Source of the DNA: a virus
Direction: 5' to 3' (one strand)
Length of the DNA stretch: 36,529 nt
Virus record (IMG/VR): IMGVR_UViG_3300025818_000007
Location: 1 to 36,529 of that record
The notes under the pieces are model-generated. The model saw only the letters and a program-made list of their open reading frames with translations. It did not search any database and was not told the origin of the DNA. Position 1 is the first letter of the stretch. Each line of letters opens with the position of its first letter. The position numbers and the translations under genes are program-made. Shown here piece after piece: positions 23,134-28,749 of this stretch.

Positions 23134-23715
23134 ATGAAGCAACATGAAGCCATAGGTTTAGCGATCAAGGCGCCGCTCAAAGCTAACCCTAAGTTGGTGT
23201 TGATCACCATCATCTATAAGAGTGACTTCGTGACTTGGGAAGCCAAGCCGATGAGTGCCAGCTACATTTATCAAGCGCTTGAGGGCGCTATGAGCTTTCG
23301 ATCTGTTCAGAGATGCTTCTCAGAGTTGCAAAGTCTAGGACTGATTAAGAGAGCAGAGACAGAGCGAACAGACAGAGTAAAGAGCATTGAACTTAACTTT
23401 GAGGCATTACGACAGAGTGACGCAATACGACAGAGTGACGCAATACGACAGAGTGACGCAATACGACAGAGTGACGTAACCATTACGTCAGAGAGTCGTA
23501 ATCATTACGTCACAGAGTCGTACAATAATAATCAGCTTAATAATCAGTTAAACAATCAGTCTTTAGAGGAACCTGTAACTCAGGAGACGCGCGAGAATCC
23601 TTTTGGATGGAAGCTGCCAACTCCTCGACCAACACGAGAGACTCAACCACCTCAACCCAAGAAGTTTGAGAGATATGAAGACATCGTTGCTCGATACAAT
23701 GGAGGCCGACGATGA
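23134..23715 (+). CDS. Replication initiator-like protein (lambda O-type) with in-gene iterons
   Basis: The start is ATG 23134, after AAGGAGGAGAC; a longer open frame reaches back over the promoter region and is rejected. The 193-residue product has an N-terminal winged-helix-like part (LVLITIIYKSDFVTWEAKPM; FRSVQRCFSELQSLGLIKRA), as in phage O/DnaD-type initiators that bind origin repeats. Residues about 92-115 are four copies of IRQSDA (the iterons), then an Asn/Gln-rich stretch, then a Pro-rich linker and a conserved-looking end (KFERYEDIVARYNGG), which may contact the helicase loader. It is followed by, and overlaps (ATGA), the loader gene, reproducing the lambda O-P order. Initiator function is inferred from fold, iterons and neighbour. 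Confidence 0.68.
   Translation: MKQHEAIGLAIKAPLKANPKLVLITIIYKSDFVTWEAKPMSASYIYQALEGAMSFRSVQRCFSELQSLGLIKRAETERTDRVKSIELNFEALRQSDAIRQSDAIRQSDAIRQSDVTITSESRNHYVTESYNNNQLNNQLNNQSLEEPVTQETRENPFGWKLPTPRPTRETQPPQPKKFERYEDIVARYNGGRR
23408..23566. other. Probable replication origin: four 18-bp iterons, two 20-bp repeats and an AT-rich segment
   Basis: TACGACAGAGTGACGCAA is repeated four times without gaps at 23408, 23426, 23444 and 23462 (the last copy ends GTAA). Then CATTACGTCAGAGAGTCGTA (23481-23500) and CATTACGTCACAGAGTCGTA (23503-23522) repeat with one change, each containing the inverted TACG/CGTA arms. Next comes an A+T-rich stretch (23521-23566) with AATAATCAG-type repeats. Iterons followed by an easily melted segment inside the initiator gene is the lambda ori layout. 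Confidence 0.72.
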
Positions 23716-24629
23716 GCGAGATGAGCAAGTTAGACCTCAGCAACTACACCAACATCATTGAAGAACTCAAAGCAGGAGCGCGCGCTAGAGCGAGTGAGCA
23801 CCCACCTAAGGCTGATCTCGACTTCTCGGATCTTAAGCCTCAGAACCTTGAGGCAAGAAACTGGATTGACCTTAAAGCGGGATATCTAAAGCCAAGGCCG
23901 GTCCCCTTCTGTGGTCGTTGCCAAGAGGGATGGAACTATGAGTGGCTTCCCAACAGGATCGCTCAGGTGGCCTCCATGTGTCCTCGATGCGAGAAGCCGC
24001 GCCGATGGTTGAGACGACTCGATAAGATGAGACTTCCATCAGATGCAATTAATATGAGCTTTGCGACTTATGAGCCAGACTCACCCGAGCAGAAGGCGGC
24101 GGTTGAGTCTATGCTCGAGTATCTGAGAGGAGGTTGTCAGGGAGCTCCTCACGGACTTTATGTCTATGGTCAACCTGGCAACGGCAAGACCTCTTTGCTC
24201 TATTGCTTCGCTCGTGAGGCTGCCTACCTCGGCTTGAAGGTGAAGTACATCTCCCACATCGGCATCATGAACACCATCAAGGCGAGCTGGAATGATAAGC
24301 GGAATCAAGGCCCGCTCAAAGACTGGCTAGCAGGAATCGATCTGCTCTTAATCGATGAGTTCGCCGGCGTTGGTGGCTCAGCCAATAAGAGCCCGTGGTG
24401 GCTCAGTCAGACTGTGGAGCTTATCCAAGAGATCTATCAGCAGTGGGGCGCCGGTGAGCTGAGTGTGGTCATGACCTCTAATGTATATCCTCATCAGCTG
24501 CTTAACATCTTCGCTGAGAATCCAGCGGTCAAGAGCCGACTCGGCGCTATGTTCCCAAGACCGATTGAGATGGTGGGGAGAGATCGCCGACTTGATCAGG
24601 TCGATATGAGCGCTTGGGGTGTGAGATGA
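23712..24629 (+). CDS. DnaC-like AAA+ helicase loader
   Basis: This 305-residue ATPase probably loads the host replicative helicase at the origin. Residues 67-70 (CGRC) and 90-93 (CPRC) form a likely zinc-binding four-Cys module in the N-terminal part, where DnaC/DnaI-type loaders contact the helicase. The AAA+ core has Walker A GQPGNGKT (153-160) and Walker B LLLIDE (211-216), then a sensor-like VVMTSNVYP. The end shows KSRLGAMFPRPIEMVGRDRR, the arginine-rich finish of the DnaC/IstB family. ATG 23712 overlaps the initiator stop. No phage helicase or primase was found, so host enzymes must be recruited. Confidence 0.85.
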   Translation: MSEMSKLDLSNYTNIIEELKAGARARASEHPPKADLDFSDLKPQNLEARNWIDLKAGYLKPRPVPFCGRCQEGWNYEWLPNRIAQVASMCPRCEKPRRWLRRLDKMRLPSDAINMSFATYEPDSPEQKAAVESMLEYLRGGCQGAPHGLYVYGQPGNGKTSLLYCFAREAAYLGLKVKYISHIGIMNTIKASWNDKRNQGPLKDWLAGIDLLLIDEFAGVGGSANKSPWWLSQTVELIQEIYQQWGAGELSVVMTSNVYPHQLLNIFAENPAVKSRLGAMFPRPIEMVGRDRRLDQVDMSAWGVR

Positions 24630-24690
24630 AGCCCTGAGCAGCTCGGTGATCTAAATTGCTAAGGGGAAAGCTGATCAAGGCTTCATCTAA

Positions 24691-24805
24691 CACCTCCTCA
24701 TGGTGTCTCTTTTCGAGTTGGCTTCACCATGAGAAGAGGTTAGCGAGCGGCGCTCGCAATCAAGGAGGAATCTTGAGCGCCACCATCGACATCACTATCA
24801 TGGTG
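24691..24805 (+). ncRNA. Structured leader with mutually exclusive hairpins
   Basis: Four segments can pair in alternative ways: CTCATGGTG (24696-24704) with CACCATGAG (24725-24733), extended by ACCTC (24691-24695) with GAGGT (24736-24740) around a 2-base bulge; and CACCAT (24781-24786) with ATGGTG (24800-24805). CACCATGA of the first pair can instead pair with TCATGGTG (24798-24805). GCGAGC/GCTCGC (24743-24757) forms a small hairpin between. AAGGAGG (24762-24768) lies between the two pairs. This suggests a switchable leader; whether it is transcribed is not known. Confidence 0.45.
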
Positions 24806-24859
24806 GTGATATTCTGTCCATCCTTTTCACTGCCAATAGAGTCTCTAGTCGTTCATTGA
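24773..24859 (+). CDS. Possible 28-codon leader peptide (TTG start)
   Basis: A TTG at 24773 follows AAGGAGG with a four-base gap plus and opens a 28-codon frame to TGA 24857-24859. The peptide would have a hydrophobic middle (TIDITIMVVIFCPSF). The DNA folds as described for 24691-24805, with the frame covering the 3' hairpin, so translation could influence pairing as in attenuators. The start codon is unusual and no homologue is known to me. A longer version from TTG 24656 has no ribosome site and is less likely. Confidence 0.25.
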   Translation: MSATIDITIMVVIFCPSFSLPIESLVVH

Positions 24860-24889
24860 TTCCACCGCAGTGTTTAGGGTTAGCCATTA

Positions 24890-24906
24890 TGTCCACAATG
24901 TAGACA
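24890..24906. promoter_or_regulatory. 17-bp imperfect palindrome, operator-like, copy 1
   Basis: TGTCCACAATGTAGACA matches its own reverse complement at 14 of 17 positions. A second such site lies 43 bases downstream. Both share the core ACAATGTAGACA. The pair probably binds a dimeric regulator; the ribbon-helix-helix protein at 25307 or the HTH protein at 22593 are candidates. Confidence 0.6.
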
Positions 24907-24932
24907 CTATGAAAAGTAACCACTTAAAGAAA

Positions 24933-24949
24933 TGTATACAATGTAGACA
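24933..24949. promoter_or_regulatory. 17-bp imperfect palindrome, operator-like, copy 2
   Basis: TGTATACAATGTAGACA is palindromic at 14 of 17 positions and shares 12 consecutive bases with copy 1. It overlaps TACAAT (24937-24942), five of six matches to a -10 box, though no good -35 lies 17 bases upstream. Binding here would block such a promoter. Confidence 0.6.
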
Positions 24950-25050
24950 AAAGAGCTTGACAGACCGCCCTCAACAGTGAGAAGCTTACCTAGACATCAC
25001 TGATCGTTAAACATAACTCTTCACACTCTCACTCCCAAGGATCTCTCATC

Positions 25051-25290
25051 ATGTCTGTCTTATCCTCTGCTTCTACCCCTTCTCTCAACAACTCTAAGCC
25101 CGCTGATATGGATCTTGTTGAGGCCGCCTTCGACCAACACTGGCGCCACGATGGCGGCTACTGCATGATTGAGCTGACAGAGTTCAAGGCTCACCAACCG
25201 CTTGATCTCGATGCCTATATCTTCAACGGCTCGCTCTACTACTCGGATGGCTCTTTTGCGTGGTCAATCGCTCTTGAATATCTCGATTAA
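25051..25290 (+). CDS. Small unknown early protein, 79 residues
   Basis: This acidic protein is not recognised. The first 17 residues are Ser/Pro-rich and look unstructured (MSVLSSASTPSLNNSKPADM); the rest appears as a compact alpha/beta domain (VEAAFDQHWRHDGGYCMIEL; YIFNGSLYYSDGSFAWSIAL). CCAAGGATC precedes ATG 25051 as a modest ribosome site. It is the first gene after the control region and precedes the ribbon-helix-helix and SSB genes in one direction, so it is likely an early gene, for example a small host-modifying protein, but no function can be stated. Confidence 0.6.
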   Translation: MSVLSSASTPSLNNSKPADMDLVEAAFDQHWRHDGGYCMIELTEFKAHQPLDLDAYIFNGSLYYSDGSFAWSIALEYLD

Positions 25291-25306
25291 TCACCAAAGA
25301 GGAATC

Positions 25307-25483
25307 ATGAGCACATCTGACAAGACCGTATCAGCTCGCGTGAGCTCGCCGGAGCTCGCCAGGCTAGACAAGATCGCTGACAGTCTAGGGTGGTCGCGTT
25401 CTCAGTTGCTCAGGGAGATCATCTTCCGATTCATCTCTGATCACTCAACCTCATCAGCTATCAAGGAGCTTCTTAATGATTAA
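25307..25483 (+). CDS. Ribbon-helix-helix DNA-binding protein
   Basis: The frame continues upstream, but ATG 25307 after AAAGAGG gives a clean 58-residue protein. It has the ribbon-helix-helix (CopG/Arc) order: strand KTVSARVSSPE, helix ELARLDKIADSLG, turn WSRSQ, helix LLREIIFRFISDH. Proteins of this size bind palindromic operators as dimers, so the two 17-bp palindromes 360-420 bases upstream are natural candidate sites for autoregulation. No toxin gene is beside it, which argues against a toxin-antitoxin pair. Its end overlaps the SSB start by eight bases. Confidence 0.75.
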   Translation: MSTSDKTVSARVSSPELARLDKIADSLGWSRSQLLREIIFRFISDHSTSSAIKELLND

Positions 25484-25871
25484 TAAGGTGACCCTCATAG
25501 GCAACGTCGGACAGGATGCCGAGCTGCGCACTACTCAGAGCGGTCAACCGTTCGCCTATTTTCGGCTAGCCACCCACGAGAACTATCAGGACTCGAGAGG
25601 GCAGTGGCAGAAGTCCACCGAGTGGCACACCATCAAGGTCTGGGATAAGTCGAGCAATCGCGCCGCCTCTTCGATTCGCAAAGGGGCCAAGGTCTACATC
25701 GAGGGCCAACTCAAGAGCTTCAAAGGCCAGGGTGACAAAACACTTTGGGAAGTGCGCTGCACAACTTGGCGCTTGCTCGATAAAGAGCCTGATCCTCTCC
25801 TACCTCCTGAGCCACCCTCTAACAACATGCACACACCATCACAATGGGGTGAAGGGTTCACCCGCCGGTAA
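25476..25871 (+). CDS. ssb: Single-stranded DNA-binding protein
   Basis: The 131-residue protein has a full OB-fold N-terminal domain of the bacterial SSB family: MINKVTLIGNVGQDAELRTT, then FAYFRLATHENYQDSRGQWQ, then STEWHTIKVWDKSSNRAASS, and KGAKVYIEGQLKSFKG. It should coat single-stranded DNA during replication and annealing. The C-terminal part is short and Pro-rich and ends GEGFTRR, so the acidic DDDIPF-type tip used to recruit host repair and replication partners is absent. The gene overlaps the ribbon-helix-helix gene by eight bases. Confidence 0.93.
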   Translation: MINKVTLIGNVGQDAELRTTQSGQPFAYFRLATHENYQDSRGQWQKSTEWHTIKVWDKSSNRAASSIRKGAKVYIEGQLKSFKGQGDKTLWEVRCTTWRLLDKEPDPLLPPEPPSNNMHTPSQWGEGFTRR

Positions 25872-25879
25872 ACACCAAA

Positions 25880-25915
25880 CGAGTATTAATGCGCTCTCAT
25901 CAGAGAGAAAGTGAG
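25880..25915 (+). promoter_or_regulatory. Two-copy leader element, copy 1 (before the GHKL ATPase)
   Basis: The element reads CGAGTATTAATGCG, hairpin CTCTC-ATCA-GAGAG (25894-25907), then AAAGTGAG, ending five bases before ATG 25921. The same order occurs at 32214-32247 with a different but still paired stem. Here AAAGTGAG is also the only ribosome-site candidate, so a factor binding the hairpin could control translation. Confidence 0.65.
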
Positions 25916-25920
25916 ATTTT

Positions 25921-27897
25921 ATGAAATACACAACACTACCCATGATTGACAACAATCCAACCGCTTCTTTGGATCGCTCGTATCGAAACATGCACCCTCT
26001 CCAATACTGCCGAGAGATCTACTTCAACGCAGTTGAGGCGGGGGCCACCTTCGTGAGAGTTCGACCAGTCAATGGCATCAAGATGGCTTGGTGCGATGAT
26101 GGTCATGGGATGAACCCACAAGACCTTCTCAGGTTGATCAATGGCCGCAACTCCTCATCTAAGTCAGTCGAGGGTCATCATGGGAACTTTGGTATTGGCC
26201 TGAAAGACTCAGCGCTAACCCCCAATCCTTATGGCTTGGTCATCGTATCTAAGACAGCAGAGAAGCCGATGGGCGGCATGATCTGGCTACATCAGAGAGA
26301 TGGTGTGTCAGGCGCTCAGGTTCTCATCTCTGAAGAGATGCGCCGAGACTTCTGCTCAACTCCTGACCATGCTGATGACTTCGCCGCTGAGTATCTGCAG
26401 GATCTCTACTCAGTTGATTTTGAGTGGGTCCAGAATGAGTTTGGCCATGAGAGCTTCACGATTGATGGCGTTGATTGGATGCACCTCTTCAAGAAGTGCA
26501 GCGCCAACACCATCGTCGTCTTGATGGGTGAGTATGCAAACTCGGTGACTTTTGACACTGATGCTGCGAAGTTTCATAAATTCTTTGGAATGAAGTTGTC
26601 TCATATGCCTATCCGCATGTTGATACCTACTGTTAGTAATGATCGAGAGGCTCAGATAAAGTGGCAAAAAGTTAACACCTTATCTGAGTTGAGTTGTCCA
26701 AGCTTCAATCAGGAGTTCAAAGGCTTTAAGATCACAACGTATTTGAAACCGAAGACTTCAAAAAAAAATAGCAGAGATGCTGGTATCATGGATGGTAAAC
26801 GTTCTTTCATCAGCGGTATCAAATACAAAAATGAGATATTTGATTACACTGATACAAACGCAATGGCCAAACATTGGGGGCTATACTATGCTGAGGTGTA
26901 CAAGCGAGTGATCATCATGGTGGAGCCACCACTGATGGATGAAGATACAGGGATTGGATGCTATCCTGACAGCGAGCGTCAAAACCTTTTATACTCTGAT
27001 CCTCGCCTTAACATTATAAAGGCAAAAATCGAAGTAGTGCTTAATGAGGTTAAAGATTGGTATATCAACAATATGCCTGAGGAGCTGCGCCAGCTAATCA
27101 ATACAGAAGTCCAAAAGACATTAGAGCATGTCGAGAAATCAAAAAAGATCTCACAGTTCAGAAAGTTCTTTAAGGCTCCAAAGGTTGAGCGAGCTTCTCA
27201 GATTAATGTCTACGGTGACTTGTATATTTTGAACGAGTCAGGCAGTGACAACGCCACAGAAGGTTCAATCATCGATGATCTTTTCAAGCGACGTAATAAC
27301 CGTTTGAACCCACCACAACCATCAGCCAAAAAGGACAAGTCAGAAGCAGGTAATCCACAGAATAAGAGTGGTAAAAAAGGCGGGGATACTGCGGCGAATC
27401 GTCATGATGAAAGACCAAGCCCTAAAGATGCCTCTGTTGTCTTCGTCAATCCTCAAACTGAAGCTTGGCCAACTTATGAGTCCTTGGCTCAGTCTGAGAG
27501 AGGTGGCCTGTTCCCCTTTGTATATACCGGTATTCGGCGCGGTGATAATGTCAATGTGATCTATGTCAACACAGATTCATCAATCATCACAGCTCTTATC
27601 AGATCGGCGCTCGGTTGGGTCAACAAACGTGGTTCAGCCAAAATGGACATGTCAGAGTTGGAAGTCCTTGAGGCTCTTGTTAAGCCGTTCATCAGAGATT
27701 TTATGCCGGTGTCCCTGGCTCATCTAAACGGCGACAAAGACAAGATTAAGCTCGGTATCACCGTAACAGATCCGGTCGCCATCTATGCTATGTTTCATGG
27801 TACATGGCAGATTCACATGAATCTTCATGAGTATTATGAAGCGCACCGTAACCGTGTTTTATCTCCATCTGCTGAGGAAGATAATGAAAGAAACTAG
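25921..27897 (+). CDS. GHKL-type ATPase (Hsp90/MutL/MORC-like N-terminal domain), unknown role
   Basis: The 658-residue protein has the three nucleotide-binding motifs of the GHKL fold: the N box REIYFNAVEAGAT (Glu32 as general base, Asn36 for Mg2+), the G1 box CDDGHGM (Asp59, Gly61, Gly63), and the G2 box GNFGIGLKDSA (88-98). The spacing and the VEAGAT/DDGHGM wording are closest to MutL and MORC ATPases, not histidine kinases. Residues 200-400 may be the transducer domain, and about 445-510 is a Lys/Pro/Ser-rich linker (PPQPSAKKDKSEAGNPQNKS) before a C-terminal domain of about 150 residues I do not recognise. It may act as a DNA clamp or conformational switch in replication, repair or counter-defence. 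DNA from about 26540 to 27350 is visibly richer in A+T than the neighbours, hinting at separate origin. Confidence 0.82.
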   Translation: MKYTTLPMIDNNPTASLDRSYRNMHPLQYCREIYFNAVEAGATFVRVRPVNGIKMAWCDDGHGMNPQDLLRLINGRNSSSKSVEGHHGNFGIGLKDSALTPNPYGLVIVSKTAEKPMGGMIWLHQRDGVSGAQVLISEEMRRDFCSTPDHADDFAAEYLQDLYSVDFEWVQNEFGHESFTIDGVDWMHLFKKCSANTIVVLMGEYANSVTFDTDAAKFHKFFGMKLSHMPIRMLIPTVSNDREAQIKWQKVNTLSELSCPSFNQEFKGFKITTYLKPKTSKKNSRDAGIMDGKRSFISGIKYKNEIFDYTDTNAMAKHWGLYYAEVYKRVIIMVEPPLMDEDTGIGCYPDSERQNLLYSDPRLNIIKAKIEVVLNEVKDWYINNMPEELRQLINTEVQKTLEHVEKSKKISQFRKFFKAPKVERASQINVYGDLYILNESGSDNATEGSIIDDLFKRRNNRLNPPQPSAKKDKSEAGNPQNKSGKKGGDTAANRHDERPSPKDASVVFVNPQTEAWPTYESLAQSERGGLFPFVYTGIRRGDNVNVIYVNTDSSIITALIRSALGWVNKRGSAKMDMSELEVLEALVKPFIRDFMPVSLAHLNGDKDKIKLGITVTDPVAIYAMFHGTWQIHMNLHEYYEAHRNRVLSPSAEEDNERN

Positions 27898-28105
27898 ACA
27901 AACTAGACAAACAACGCGCGCGCGCGAGGCAGACTTTCATCGAATCATGAAAGAGCTTGATCGACTCTTGGTGTTGCGCCTCGAGGAACAACTTGACCTC
28001 AGTGACCCTGATGACCTCAATAAGTATAATGAGGCCAAAACTCTAAGAGATCACATCAGGGAGACTTTGAAGGATGCCAAAGCAGTCAACCAAACGAGAC
28101 GCTAA
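27884..28105 (+). CDS. Small charged helical protein, 73 residues
   Basis: The start ATG 27884 overlaps the ATPase stop by 14 bases and follows GAGGAAG; a longer frame from 27827 lies wholly inside the ATPase gene and is less likely. The product is very rich in Arg, Lys, Asp, Glu and Thr (MKETRQTRQTTRAREADF; RLLVLRLEEQLDLSDPDDLN) and should form one or two long helices. It overlaps the small terminase start by 32 bases. No family is recognised; it could be a partner of the ATPase or of the terminase. Confidence 0.5.
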   Translation: MKETRQTRQTTRAREADFHRIMKELDRLLVLRLEEQLDLSDPDDLNKYNEAKTLRDHIRETLKDAKAVNQTRR

Positions 28106-28508
28106 GCGCAAAGAGAAGCGCGAGAAGCTACTCGACAACCTGAGAACAGGGATGAGCGTTGAAGCCGCTTGTACCCAAAGCTCTATCAGTCGCGCCACTT
28201 ACTATCTATGGATAGAAGAGGATGAGGAGTTTGCTGAAGAGGTGGAGGCTGCCAAAGACTTCAGTGAGGCTGTCTTGCTCGAGTCCATCAGATATCAGGG
28301 CGAGGCTAAACAAGACTGGCGCGCAGCTGCTTGGATACTCGAGCGCCGCTTTCCTGATCGATGGGGCGCTAAACGAGAGGTCGACGTCAATGTCAACAAT
28401 ACCACCAACGAGACTGATGATATCATCATCAGCATGATCGAGCAGATCGCTAAGCCATATCAGGAGGTCACCGATGACACAGCAGACAGAGAAGAAGCAG
28501 ACGACTAG
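28074..28508 (+). CDS. terS: Terminase small subunit
   Basis: The 144-residue protein should recognise the packaging site and hand DNA to TerL. A basic N terminus (MPKQSTKRDAKRKEKREK) precedes a helix-turn-helix: LRTGMSVEAACTQSSISRAT, YYLWIEEDEEFAEEVEAAKD. The phrase DWRAAAWILERRFPDRWG (about residues 81-98) is common in this small-terminase class. The end is acidic (DDTADREEADD) as expected for oligomer and TerL contacts. It lies two genes before TerL. The unusual point is a 91-residue gene inserted between the two subunits, overlapping this gene by 35 bases. Confidence 0.8.
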   Translation: MPKQSTKRDAKRKEKREKLLDNLRTGMSVEAACTQSSISRATYYLWIEEDEEFAEEVEAAKDFSEAVLLESIRYQGEAKQDWRAAAWILERRFPDRWGAKREVDVNVNNTTNETDDIIISMIEQIAKPYQEVTDDTADREEADD

Positions 28509-28749
28509 GATCTACCTCAAGCGCTCGTGGTCGCGCTATGCCTCTCATGAGCGTGAGGATTATCAGATTCATGGATGGCATCGGCTCATCTGCTGTGAAG
28601 ACCTCAGTGAGCCTCATCTGACCATCTACCACGATAGCCTTGATGTGGTGGTGGGTGCTAAGGTGAGCGTGATTAAGGTGGGTCAAGATAAGGTCAGGAT
28701 CGAGGAGAGGTGGCGCGTGACCGACAGAGGGCTAAAGTTGGATGATTAG
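28474..28749 (+). CDS. Unknown protein between terS and terL, 91 residues
   Basis: This product has a charged N terminus (MTQQTEKKQTTRIYLKRSW) and a beta-rich remainder (HLTIYHDSLDVVVGAKVSVI; DKVRIEERWRVTDRGLKLDD). No family is recognised. It overlaps terS by 35 bases and terL by eight, so all three are probably translated together, which suggests an accessory packaging or packaging-regulating protein. A separate frame on the opposite strand here is a shadow. Confidence 0.5.
   Translation: MTQQTEKKQTTRIYLKRSWSRYASHEREDYQIHGWHRLICCEDLSEPHLTIYHDSLDVVVGAKVSVIKVGQDKVRIEERWRVTDRGLKLDD

Larger units (their letters stand above)
24630..25050 (+). other. Non-coding control region between loader and 25051 gene
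   Basis: This is the largest stretch without a convincing gene. It contains a strong hairpin set (24691-24805), a doubtful 28-codon TTG frame with a good ribosome site (24773-24859), two 17-bp palindromes (24890-24906 and 24933-24949) and a TTGACA at 24957-24962 with no good -10 at 17 bases. It probably holds the promoter and operators for the 25051-27900 genes. No tRNA-like fold or terminator T-run was seen. Confidence 0.6.

Noticed and set aside
23408-23479. CRISPR-like direct repeats
   Set aside because: The 18-bp units abut without spacers, lie in frame within a gene, and there are no cas genes; iterons fit better.
24656-24859. 67-residue gene from TTG 24656
   Set aside because: No ribosome site, spans strong hairpins, unusual start; only the part from 24773 has any support.
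25307-25483. Antitoxin of a toxin-antitoxin pair
   Set aside because: The flanking genes are an unknown acidic protein and SSB; no toxin-like fold or usual antitoxin-toxin overlap is seen.
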